Part shown: positions 7,901-13,269 of the stretch, one piece after another
Position numbering within the stretch: position 1 is the stretch's first letter
How the letters are laid out: every line of letters begins with the position of its first letter
Notes under the pieces: model-generated
What the model saw: only the letters and a program-made list of their open reading frames with translations
Told to the model about the DNA's origin: nothing
Databases searched by the model: none
Translations under genes and position numbers: made by a program
Assembly (NCBI GenBank): GCA_017940955.1
Contig: JAGAXP010000145.1
Location: forward strand, 1 to 13,269
DNA from: Oribacterium sp.
GTDB taxonomy: Bacteria > Bacillota_A > Clostridia > Lachnospirales > Lachnospiraceae
Direction of reading: 5' to 3'
Length of the DNA stretch: 13,269 bases

Positions 7901-8571
7901 CCATCAAGAAGTTTTTCAATAGTCTGACTGATAAACTTTTCGGACTTCTCTGTGGGGATATTTGAAGCCGTTGCAACTGAATACATCTTATCGTTGTTCA
8001 TGCACGGAATTATGCCCATGCCTTCATCTTTCCATTCTGCACCGGGGAAATTTCCTCTGATAGCTTCAATCAGTCTACTTTTATATATATCCGCATTGAC
8101 GCTACTATCATCATTTTGGGTGTTCACAACAGCAAGATAGACATTGGTGGCCGTTTTGGTTCTGTTGAACACAAGTGCAATATTACAGTTCTCATTGGAA
8201 AGAACCGCATAAACATTGACCAGCTTTTCAAGGCTATTTTCCTTCGCATCCATTACCCACTTGGTAATGTTAAAATATCTTATGTTGTGGGCTGCATCGA
8301 AGGGTGCATCATATTCAGCATTATTTTCAACCGGGAGATACAAATCTTTAATCTGCGGCAAATAAGCATTGAAAATTTCAATACTGCTTGCCGCCATCAT
8401 TCTTTCTGTACGTTCTACCGCAATTTCATCCGTGGGATCAGGCTCCGCCAATAGATACTGTTCTCTCTGAAGCTGAACATTTTCAAGCTGTACAGAGCTT
8501 AATTCAGCCAGTTTAGCGACACGATTCCCGGCACGATCCCCAATACGTTTTACGATGTTTTTTACACCCAT
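4915..8571 (-). CDS. HerA/VirB4-like (DUF87-type) ATPase with low-complexity insert (1218 aa)
   Basis: The C-terminal half is a RecA/HerA-FtsK-type motor: Walker A GSTGSGKS (708-715), VVEPAKGEYK after strand 2, the Walker B region ITVLEEAHNLL (934-944, Glu-Glu in place of Asp-Glu), then GFIIADQAP with a sensor-type Gln985, and KIIMRLPDQSDRE with a possible arginine finger. Such ATPases form hexamers that pump DNA or protein or act as helicases. The N-terminal part (1-280) is a mixed alpha/beta region I do not recognise. Between them lie a Ser/Thr/Gly-rich linker (about 298-380), a glycine run (392-396) and a striking four-residue periodic segment (425-476). A helical C-terminal tail (1075-1218) follows the motor. 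There is no signal peptide or clear membrane helix. It starts 13 bp after the GTPase gene with AGGAGG upstream, and overlaps the nuclease gene by 4 bp. Position and coupling suggest it is the motor of a delivery system for the effectors; a DNA-processing role (HerA, defence) is the main alternative. Confidence 0.92.
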   Translation of the reverse strand: MGVKNIVKRIGDRAGNRVAKLAELSSVQLENVQLQREQYLLAEPDPTDEIAVERTERMMAASSIEIFNAYLPQIKDLYLPVENNAEYDAPFDAAHNIRYFNITKWVMDAKENSLEKLVNVYAVLSNENCNIALVFNRTKTATNVYLAVVNTQNDDSSVNADIYKSRLIEAIRGNFPGAEWKDEGMGIIPCMNNDKMYSVATASNIPTEKSEKFISQTIEKLLDGIVPDSKKTEYTIVLLATPIKDVEERKLKLGEFYSGLAPYASWQTDYHFNDNQMFGSSATVGVNVGASAGVQNGTNYSVTDSEGTTDSSSTTNTESQSDTVTDGTSEAESTSNAHSDGTTETTTTTDGTSGSTGTNRTETSGSSSTHTDQSGESSGSNWNAGVQPFGIGGGGGHNWGTNSSVSDAATTMQNVAEGVTETSGWAKSTAQALGKTATDTLTKGLTKTISNSVAKTTGTAVANTLGKAVTKAMATTSGVAKSVNLGANFGANFARSSTVTAMVGKTEGITQSFTNYNIKHALELLESQMKRLEQSTALGMWDFAAYVLSEDQNIANNVAHSYLALTLGEESYMSKSAINLWRGNVEDEKDAAKVISSYVRELRHPVFGLNPGVVEVDAEYNEYPSIVTATTSLSGKELAYSLNFPQKSVAGLPIIECAEFGRNVSTYDFINEDEKKIALGKIFHMNHMEKNPVDLSLESLKSHTFITGSTGSGKSNTIYHILDAARDKGVHFLVVEPAKGEYKNVFGKDEDVSVYGTNPKLSHLLRINPFSFPEKIHILEHLDRLVEMFNVCWPMYAAMPAVLKSAVEKSYVDCGWDLMTSTNKYDKDIYPDFVDVARNIKIIIDSSEYDNENKGAYKGSLLTRLQSLTTGINGVIFSADELSGEDLFEKNVIIDLSRVGSSETRSLIMGMLVLKLQEFRMTSDIPMNAHMRHITVLEEAHNLLRRTSIEQPTESSNILGKSVEMLANAIAEMRTYGEGFIIADQAPGLMDMSVIRNTNTKIIMRLPDQSDRELVGKAANLNEDQIKELAKLPCGVGAVYQNEWIQPVLCKIDKHEGDFSIYSFDPDTNDNLMGKDNELSDSLLKCIMDKELFQKGDKEDLRELKSLVIRSRLNSLVKVDFLDYIDAEKEKGIESLRCLIYDFLKAEEAIESAEEYGDIHEWVDAVIDKLEPSVKDYSKKQLDLTIMLILQEQMARDHSYRNILNTFLEAYRNGGGVF
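4928..4932 (-). promoter_or_regulatory. Ribosome-binding site supporting the TTG start of the nuclease gene
   Basis: GGAGG on the minus strand, 9 bases before the TTG at 4918, lies inside the last codons of the ATPase gene. It is the main reason to place the nuclease start at TTG, in a 4-bp overlap with the ATPase stop, rather than at the internal ATG 39 bases later. Confidence 0.7.
7144..7299 (-). repeat. Thirteen four-residue periods within the ATPase (residues 425-476)
   Basis: Read in fours, the protein is WAKS TAQA LGKT ATDT LTKG, then LTKT ISNS VAKT TGTA VANT, then LGKA VTKA MATT. Position 1 is mostly hydrophobic and position 3 mostly Lys or Asn/Thr; positions 2 and 4 are nearly always Ala, Thr, Ser or Gly. 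DNA copies are not identical, so this is protein-level periodicity rather than a recent duplication. It could form a helix or a membrane-touching or fibrous element. Confidence 0.75.
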
Positions 8572-8584
8572 ATGTCAATACCTC

Positions 8585-11152
8585 CTATTCAAGTTCCTTC
8601 CATGCCATCATATTTTCAATGGTCGAGAACGAATTTGATATTGTCTGCTGATTTGTTTGCAATTCAAGAATCCTTTCAGATTCCTCACGTATGAACTCTG
8701 TCAGTTCTCTAAGCTCAGGATTATAAATCGTGATATTTTCTTCGATCAATGCCTGGAGATTCTCCTGCCATGCCTTAAAGCAAGTAAAGCAGCTTGAGTT
8801 TATAAGCTGAGACATTTCATCAATATTATGTCTCATCCTCGTGTTATAGCTTGATGCAAGTCGTGCCGTATTCAGCCTTTCAGATGCTCCAAGCCTGAGT
8901 CCAAGGACATTTCCGCGGAGGAATTTAGCCTTAATGAACACCTTATCCGCATCATCGTCATACTGGAAGGTAGGATAGCTAAGAATTACAGCCGACAACT
9001 CATCACGCTGCTTCTCTGAAAGAGCGTCTGTTCCGGTAATAAGTCTGATCATCTCATCCCTGTACGCCTGTGCGTTTTCCTGCCAGTGCTGCTTTGATGC
9101 TTCTCCAAGTTTATCCTGCGCATCAATAATATTTTTTCTAAATTCCTTGACTACAATCTTAAGCAGCCTATCGGATGTTTCCTTATCCACGTTCTGCCTG
9201 GTTACATCCATGCTTTCCTTCTTTTGTTGCATGGTCTTGGAGTCCGAAACCCACTCGGTTGCAAGATTCTTAACCTGATCTACAAAATTCCCCTTGAACA
9301 GATTCTGGCTGTTTTCAACAAAATTTCTCCAGCGACTATTCTTCGCGCCCTCAAAATCTCTTTCAAATGATGCAAAATTAGCGTCCAGTTCATTCTGTTC
9401 GGCCAATGTCTGATCTATCTTTTCTATTTCCTCCGGTGTATGATCATACACAAGTGATTCTTTCGCATAAGTCTGTATATAGGTCTTAGAATCCTTTTCA
9501 AACCTTCTTACCGAATCCTGCGTATCCTTGCGAATGCTCTCTACCAGCGTAAACTTCTTTGCATCAAGATCCTGTTCCCATTTCTGCTTACTCTTTTCAA
9601 GAATAGCGGTCTTTTCCGTTATTCTCCGTCCGGTCTCATCTATAATGCTTCTGAGGAACATATATACCATCTGGCACTTGTTATATGCCGCATGTTTACT
9701 GGCAAACTGCTCCATTTCCATTTCGACACAATAAAGACCACTATTTGCATAAATAATATTATCGCAAGCAAGGGAATATGCTAATGCTCTCTGCTTCATC
9801 TGTTCCGGCATTATGTTATACTCATAGAGCTTTTTATATGACCTTGCATTCGGATCTGAAAATTTCCTTTCCTTTTCATCAAACACATCCAACAGATAAT
9901 CGCTAACTATACCATCCGGATTCTTTGCGCCAAGTCCCATGACCGAAGAAACAAAATAGATTCCGCTTGAGTACATTTTCTCAATAGATTCATATTCCAT
10001 AAGATCACTGATTTCATCACTTCCTAATCCGTTCTTAGGTAGCTCTACGGAATCTGCTTTATTAACAACTATCATGGTGAAACGTTTATCCAGAGCATCT
10101 ATTTGATACAATTTATCGCATAGGTGCGCATTATCCACGCTGTCGATAGAATCATATCCTGATACCCAAATCGGAATACCATTTGAAAAGCCTTCCAACG
10201 AATCAGTCAATACCTTTTCATGATCCATATTTGTATTAGAATTTGATCCTGGTGTATCAAAGATTACAAATTCATTATGTGACTGACCCAGCTTACCATT
10301 CTCGCTGAACGGAACCTCCATCCGAATCACATTGCTAATAAGTGTCGTTGACTTATCCCTCTTCTCAAAAGAATTAAGAATGTCAATCGTCTTATTTACC
10401 ATGCGGAACAGATCAGTCTCTCCAAGCTTATCTATTGCTTCGAGAACTTCTTTCAATAAATCCTTTTCCTTATCGCCAAGCGTAACTCTGCATTCTTTCT
10501 TATCAAAAAGCAGCTCATAATCCTCGTTCAGATACTGGAATGATATTCTTGCCCTATCATCGTGCCCTGAGCGTTTTATTTCATATATCTTTGAAGTGAC
10601 AGGATCTCCGCCGCTTGGTAAAATCTCATACCCTATAAGTGCATTAATGAATGTGGACTTTCCTGCGCTGTAATTTCCAAATATACAAATCGGAATGATG
10701 TCCTTAAGTGCATCTGACACTTTTGATAAGCCTTTTGTGATGCCTGCATCATCCTTGATGATATTTTTGATAATAGGCTGTACCGTGTCGAATATCTCTT
10801 TAGCATGATCCAAAATGTCTCTTGCATTCTCAAGAACACGAGTAGAGCGCATCAGATGAACCTTATCCTTCAATTCATCATCATTACAAACATTTTCTAC
10901 CTCTTCATATTCATCAGCCGTTCCTTCAAAAACAAGTTCTATCTTGTCAGCCCCAACATAATACTCCGATACAATCGTATCTATTATTTCTTTGACCTTA
11001 AACGGAAGGAAAATCTTTTCCTCGTCGTTCTCACGGAGCTTACTGTTAATACTGTTCTGCTGAATGTTTTCCCATGTATCAGCTTGCTCCTTATATATAA
11101 AGTATGCCAAAGTCCTGTTGTACGGGTTGCTGACAATTTTGATCTTCGTCAT
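8585..11152 (-). CDS. Dynamin-like large GTPase (855 aa)
   Basis: The GTPase domain starts near residue 150. G1 is GNYSAGKST (159-167), G2 Thr186 lies in DPVTSKIYEI, G3 is DTPG (299-302) preceded by FVIF, and G4 is NKAD (364-367) in MIVVNKADS. Long helical, charged segments (about 480-855) follow, as expected for the stalk/coiled-coil part of bacterial dynamin-like proteins that bind and reshape membranes. Residues 1-105 are an added N-terminal domain with SNPYNRTLAYFIYKE and an FPF-like LPFKVKEIIDTIV stretch, a type I recall from clostridial dynamins. There is no obvious membrane helix, unlike some bacterial dynamins. The start ATG has GAGGG 7 bases upstream. It is the first gene of the nine-gene cluster, with 13 bp to the ATPase gene. 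It likely acts at the inner face of the membrane; GTP hydrolysis is well supported and the exact role is not. Confidence 0.93.
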   Translation of the reverse strand: MTKIKIVSNPYNRTLAYFIYKEQADTWENIQQNSINSKLRENDEEKIFLPFKVKEIIDTIVSEYYVGADKIELVFEGTADEYEEVENVCNDDELKDKVHLMRSTRVLENARDILDHAKEIFDTVQPIIKNIIKDDAGITKGLSKVSDALKDIIPICIFGNYSAGKSTFINALIGYEILPSGGDPVTSKIYEIKRSGHDDRARISFQYLNEDYELLFDKKECRVTLGDKEKDLLKEVLEAIDKLGETDLFRMVNKTIDILNSFEKRDKSTTLISNVIRMEVPFSENGKLGQSHNEFVIFDTPGSNSNTNMDHEKVLTDSLEGFSNGIPIWVSGYDSIDSVDNAHLCDKLYQIDALDKRFTMIVVNKADSVELPKNGLGSDEISDLMEYESIEKMYSSGIYFVSSVMGLGAKNPDGIVSDYLLDVFDEKERKFSDPNARSYKKLYEYNIMPEQMKQRALAYSLACDNIIYANSGLYCVEMEMEQFASKHAAYNKCQMVYMFLRSIIDETGRRITEKTAILEKSKQKWEQDLDAKKFTLVESIRKDTQDSVRRFEKDSKTYIQTYAKESLVYDHTPEEIEKIDQTLAEQNELDANFASFERDFEGAKNSRWRNFVENSQNLFKGNFVDQVKNLATEWVSDSKTMQQKKESMDVTRQNVDKETSDRLLKIVVKEFRKNIIDAQDKLGEASKQHWQENAQAYRDEMIRLITGTDALSEKQRDELSAVILSYPTFQYDDDADKVFIKAKFLRGNVLGLRLGASERLNTARLASSYNTRMRHNIDEMSQLINSSCFTCFKAWQENLQALIEENITIYNPELRELTEFIREESERILELQTNQQTISNSFSTIENMMAWKELE

Positions 11153-11175
11153 ATAGATGCCCTCTCTAATTCTCT

Positions 11176-11189
11176 GGTATAAATATACC
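11176..11189. promoter_or_regulatory. AT-rich dyad before the GTPase gene, possible operator
   Basis: GGTATA and TATACC are perfect 6-bp inverted arms with a 2-bp spacer, 24-37 bases upstream of the GTPase start codon and just before its ribosome site. The placement fits an operator in the leader of the cluster, and the last gene encodes an XRE-like protein. There is no second copy visible to support it. Confidence 0.3.
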
Positions 11190-11258
11190 GTTTATTGTGT
11201 CCTATAAAAATGCCTCAACCGCAGTGTTTATGCAGCATCCCGCCAGTTGTAACATTTT

Positions 11259-11264
11259 ATTATA
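11259..11264 (-). promoter_or_regulatory. Candidate -10 box (TATAAT) for the nine-gene cluster
   Basis: A perfect TATAAT lies on the minus strand 107 bases before the GTPase start, in the only gap long enough for a promoter. The hexamer 17 bases upstream (GGATAA) is a poor -35 match, and the hairpin at 11286-11304 overlaps the region just upstream. The promoter could therefore need an activator. A second, weaker option is TTGAGG followed 16 bases later by AATAAA, nearer the gene. Confidence 0.35.
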
Positions 11265-11285
11265 TCCCTTTTTCTTTGACCTTAT

Positions 11286-11310
11286 CCCCACCATTTTGGT
11301 GGTGATTTTT
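11286..11310 (+). terminator. Hairpin in the main intergenic gap, inverted near-copy of the cluster terminator
   Basis: Read on the plus strand, the CCACCA/TGGTGG stem with TTT loop is followed by GATTTTTAG, which looks like an intrinsic terminator for plus-strand transcripts, yet no plus-strand gene precedes it. On the minus strand it begins 4 bases after the GIY-YIG stop codon but lacks a following U-run, so it would be a weak terminator or a processing/attenuation site there. The 25 bases match the reverse complement of 66-90 at 24 positions. Confidence 0.5.
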
Positions 11311-12193
11311 AGTTCATATTCAGCCCACTCTCGTCATTTCGGGTCATAAGTTTTCTCTTATACCACGCTTCTCGTTTCTGCGCTATTTCTTTATCCCTCG
11401 CCTCGTTTCCGGTTCGTGGTATGGCTTCGAGTATCGTGAACTGAAGCTTTCTATATCTGCCCGGATTCTTTTCCAAATGCTCCTTCAGCTTTTTGTTGCC
11501 GCCTGTTCCGTTTGTCTTGAGATAATCTCTCCATCTGCCCCATATACCATCACTTCCCGAGGCGGATCCTATGTATTGGCCATAATCCACAGTATCTATG
11601 ATCAGATACACGCCATTTACGGAAGAAAGTGCCATATACAGGTCGCTGTATATATCTTCATGACTGATGTACTTCTCAAGATCCGAGAATTTCCAAATAA
11701 TGTTCTCATACCCCTCGAAGACACGGCTGCTAATACCGACAACCGGTTTATCAGCAATCGTATCCCATTTCACATGAACAATATTCCTCGTCCCGCCGTA
11801 ATCTATCACAAGCCTGTCTTGCAAGTCCGCCAAAATATCCAATTTTTCAAGATCATAGTAATAATCCCTTTTCAGATCATGAATATCACCAAACTGATCC
11901 CAATACTCGTTGCTAACATAGGACTTCTTTAGCCTTTTAACACCATTGACCCTATATACAGCGATGAATCTTGCAGTAGCCTTTGTCTCACCCACAAATG
12001 AGAACACATACTCTTTCCCATGAAAATAGTTTTCCGGCTGAATTCTTTGATACACCTCAAAACAATCTATGCCCGCATCCCAAACTCTCCGAAAATTATC
12101 ATGACTCCTGGTATGCCGAATCAGTGCTATATTGTCATGGTCAATATCTGTCTTATCTATCACATCAGACAGCTTAAACGTATAATCACTCAT
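11309..12193 (-). CDS. GIY-YIG nuclease-family protein with unrecognised N-terminal domain (294 aa)
   Basis: The C-terminal domain (about 190-294) has the GIY-YIG signature: GVYLI (Gly194-Tyr196), YGQYIGS (Tyr207-Gly209), the conserved arginine in GIWGRWRDY (Arg220), the metal-binding glutamate in REAWYKRKL (Glu275) and a final Asn292. A complete catalytic set suggests an active nuclease that cuts DNA. Residues 1-185 are a soluble alpha/beta domain I do not recognise, with IALIRHTRSHDNFRR, YVFSFVG and RFIAVYRVNG; it may bind DNA or set target choice. It starts 11 bp after the MBL gene with GAGG upstream, and ends just before the hairpin of the main gap. It could be an orphan restriction-type or mobile-element nuclease, or an accessory defence gene. 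No methyltransferase is visible nearby. Its link to the nine-gene cluster is positional only. Confidence 0.88.
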   Translation of the reverse strand: MSDYTFKLSDVIDKTDIDHDNIALIRHTRSHDNFRRVWDAGIDCFEVYQRIQPENYFHGKEYVFSFVGETKATARFIAVYRVNGVKRLKKSYVSNEYWDQFGDIHDLKRDYYYDLEKLDILADLQDRLVIDYGGTRNIVHVKWDTIADKPVVGISSRVFEGYENIIWKFSDLEKYISHEDIYSDLYMALSSVNGVYLIIDTVDYGQYIGSASGSDGIWGRWRDYLKTNGTGGNKKLKEHLEKNPGRYRKLQFTILEAIPRTGNEARDKEIAQKREAWYKRKLMTRNDESGLNMN

Positions 12194-12204
12194 AGGCTCG
12201 CCTC

Positions 12205-12849
12205 TTAAAACTGTATCTTGAACTCCACCTTAATAGGATCCTTTACATTCTGTGCAAAAATATCTCCGTCAGCTGGTTTTCCAACGATGCTTCCGTAATG
12301 CACAGGAATCGCTACATTCGGGTGTATTGCATTCACAAGCTCCGCTGCTTTCTTTGCATCCATGGTATATGTACCGCCGATAGGCACAAGTGCTATTTCG
12401 CACTTCACAGCCTTGGCTTCTTTCGTGGCATCCGTATCTCCGGCAATATAAATGCGCTGACCGTCTATGCGAAGCACATAGCCAACCCACTCCGCTGACT
12501 TCGGATGAAAAGGCTTCAGCAGGTTATACGCAGGAACCGTTTCAAACTCCAATCCGCTAAGCTCCCGATACACTCCGGGCTTCACGGTCTCGATCTTTCC
12601 AACATCCCCGGCTACTTCATGTGCCTTTTCTGCCATCTTCTCCGGCACAACCAGAATACTGTCCGCCTTCGCTACCTTCCTTATATCCTCCGGCGAAAAA
12701 TGGTCATAGTGGTCATGGGTGATCAAGATATAATCAGCATCATGAACATCATTACCAATCTCAAGCGGATCGACATAAATCCTACCAACTCTCGATACAA
12801 TTCTTATGCTGTTTTGAGTATTTACCTCGATGTTCTCCACCATAGCCAC
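12205..12849 (-). CDS. MBL-fold metal-dependent hydrolase (Lactamase_B_3 / UlaG-like, 214 aa)
   Basis: Metallo-beta-lactamase fold. The first metal motif is ITHDHYDHFSP (His45, His47, Asp49, His50), the bridging Asp138 is in IAGDTD, and the last ligand His184 is in PVHYG. His115 in KPFHP sits where family members often have a further His. The short N-terminus and the DHFSPEDI motif point to the small cytoplasmic hydrolases related to UlaG; the substrate cannot be read from sequence. Numbering uses the GTG start, which has GGAGG 5 bases upstream. The ATG at 12843, two codons later and 11 bases from the same ribosome site, is equally possible. The gene lies 17 bp after the partial gene and 11 bp before the GIY-YIG gene, so the three may be co-transcribed. 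It looks like ordinary metabolism rather than part of the cluster. Confidence 0.92.
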   Translation of the reverse strand: MAMVENIEVNTQNSIRIVSRVGRIYVDPLEIGNDVHDADYILITHDHYDHFSPEDIRKVAKADSILVVPEKMAEKAHEVAGDVGKIETVKPGVYRELSGLEFETVPAYNLLKPFHPKSAEWVGYVLRIDGQRIYIAGDTDATKEAKAVKCEIALVPIGGTYTMDAKKAAELVNAIHPNVAIPVHYGSIVGKPADGDIFAQNVKDPIKVEFKIQF

Positions 12850-12866
12850 ATTCTCCTCCGCAAATA

Positions 12867-13269
12867 CTATCTTTCAAACTCCTCATCTCCAAGCATTTCG
12901 TAACCTATCCTGGCACCCTCATCGGCAACCTCTGCCACACTCAGTACCGCTTCATGCAACGCTTCAACTGTCGTATACTGAATTTTGTAGTACACTTCTA
13001 TCTCAAATGAAGCTCCGTAATGCTCCACGCTGATTTCATGATTAGGGAACTTCTCCCTTATCGCCTTTGCTACACGATTTGCCTTGCGAACGCCTGTATA
13101 GCAATTCCCGCAATAGTCCGTGAGCAAAATCTCTCCATTACGCACACGGCATACTTGCGTGAAGCTGTGTCTTATATGCTCCATTTCGAGACATACATGG
13201 AATCCGTTCTGGTTATTGTTATATGGCAGCCCCGCAGCATCAAGGAATGCCGAATACTCCTTATATACC
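12867..13269 (-). CDS. Unrecognised protein, 5' part beyond the window edge
   Basis: The reading frame stays open from the stop at 12867 to the right edge. An ATG at 13184 is present, but the 28 codons before it contain no stop, read as protein-like (FLDAAGLPYNNNQNGFHVCL) and contain no other ATG. The true start is therefore probably outside and the ATG internal. The visible 133 residues include CRVRNGEILLTDYCGNCYTG, with two Cys in CGNC, then a helical VRKANRVAKAIREKF and beta segments around EIEVYYKIQY. The C-terminus is acidic (MLGDEEFER). I do not recognise the family. CGNC could bind metal or be redox active, but one pair alone does not show it. It ends 17 bp before the MBL gene. Confidence 0.75.
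   Translation of the reverse strand, partial: VYKEYSAFLDAAGLPYNNNQNGFHVCLEMEHIRHSFTQVCRVRNGEILLTDYCGNCYTGVRKANRVAKAIREKFPNHEISVEHYGASFEIEVYYKIQYTTVEALHEAVLSVAEVADEGARIGYEMLGDEEFER

Noticed and set aside
11202..11255. 17-codon minus-strand leader frame starting MLQLAGCC
   Set aside because: It follows AGGG but lies directly behind the TATAAT box, so a transcript from there would not include its start. A frame this short is expected by chance.
13182..13184. ATG as true start of the rightmost gene
   Set aside because: The frame is open and protein-like for 28 codons upstream to the window edge, and no ribosome site precedes this ATG.

Overview
The window is an AT-rich stretch of a Gram-positive, clostridial-type genome. 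Lachnospiraceae is my best guess, from codon use, strong GGAGG/AGAGG ribosome sites and protein style, but no rRNA or housekeeping marker settles it. Every gene I can support lies on the minus strand, so the text follows transcription from high to low coordinates.

Right end (about 11,300-13,269): a partial unrecognised gene that runs off the window, a small metallo-beta-lactamase-fold hydrolase, and a GIY-YIG nuclease-family protein with an unrecognised N-terminal part. These three are tightly packed. A 156-bp gap (11,153-11,308) then holds a GGTGG/CCACC hairpin, a perfect TATAAT box and an AT-rich dyad, and is the only plausible main control region.

Main cluster (115-11,152): nine genes with gaps of at most 14 bp or overlaps, closed by a strong intrinsic terminator at 60-90. 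In order they are: a dynamin-like GTPase; a 1218-residue HerA/VirB4-like (DUF87-type) ATPase with a long Ser/Thr-rich and four-residue-repeat insert; a DNA/RNA non-specific endonuclease of polymorphic-toxin type; a YezG-like immunity protein; a HExxH metallopeptidase-like protein; a 98-residue partner that overlaps it; a membrane protein with tandem Trp/Tyr/Gly repeats and two PASTA-like C-terminal repeats; a zinc-ribbon Ser/Thr kinase; and an XRE-like helix-turn-helix protein.

The most interesting reading is that this is one system. A pumping ATPase and a membrane-remodelling GTPase would form the machine. A kinase, a separate PASTA-like membrane sensor and an HTH protein would control it. 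Two small effector-plus-partner cassettes lie in the middle. The nuclease and the metallopeptidase belong to unrelated enzyme families but share a near-identical short N-terminal motif (NIKP, then MS, E, D and EF at the same spacing). This looks like a common sorting or loading signal. Delivery of these proteins by the ATPase is inference; the motif, overlaps and gene order are seen directly.
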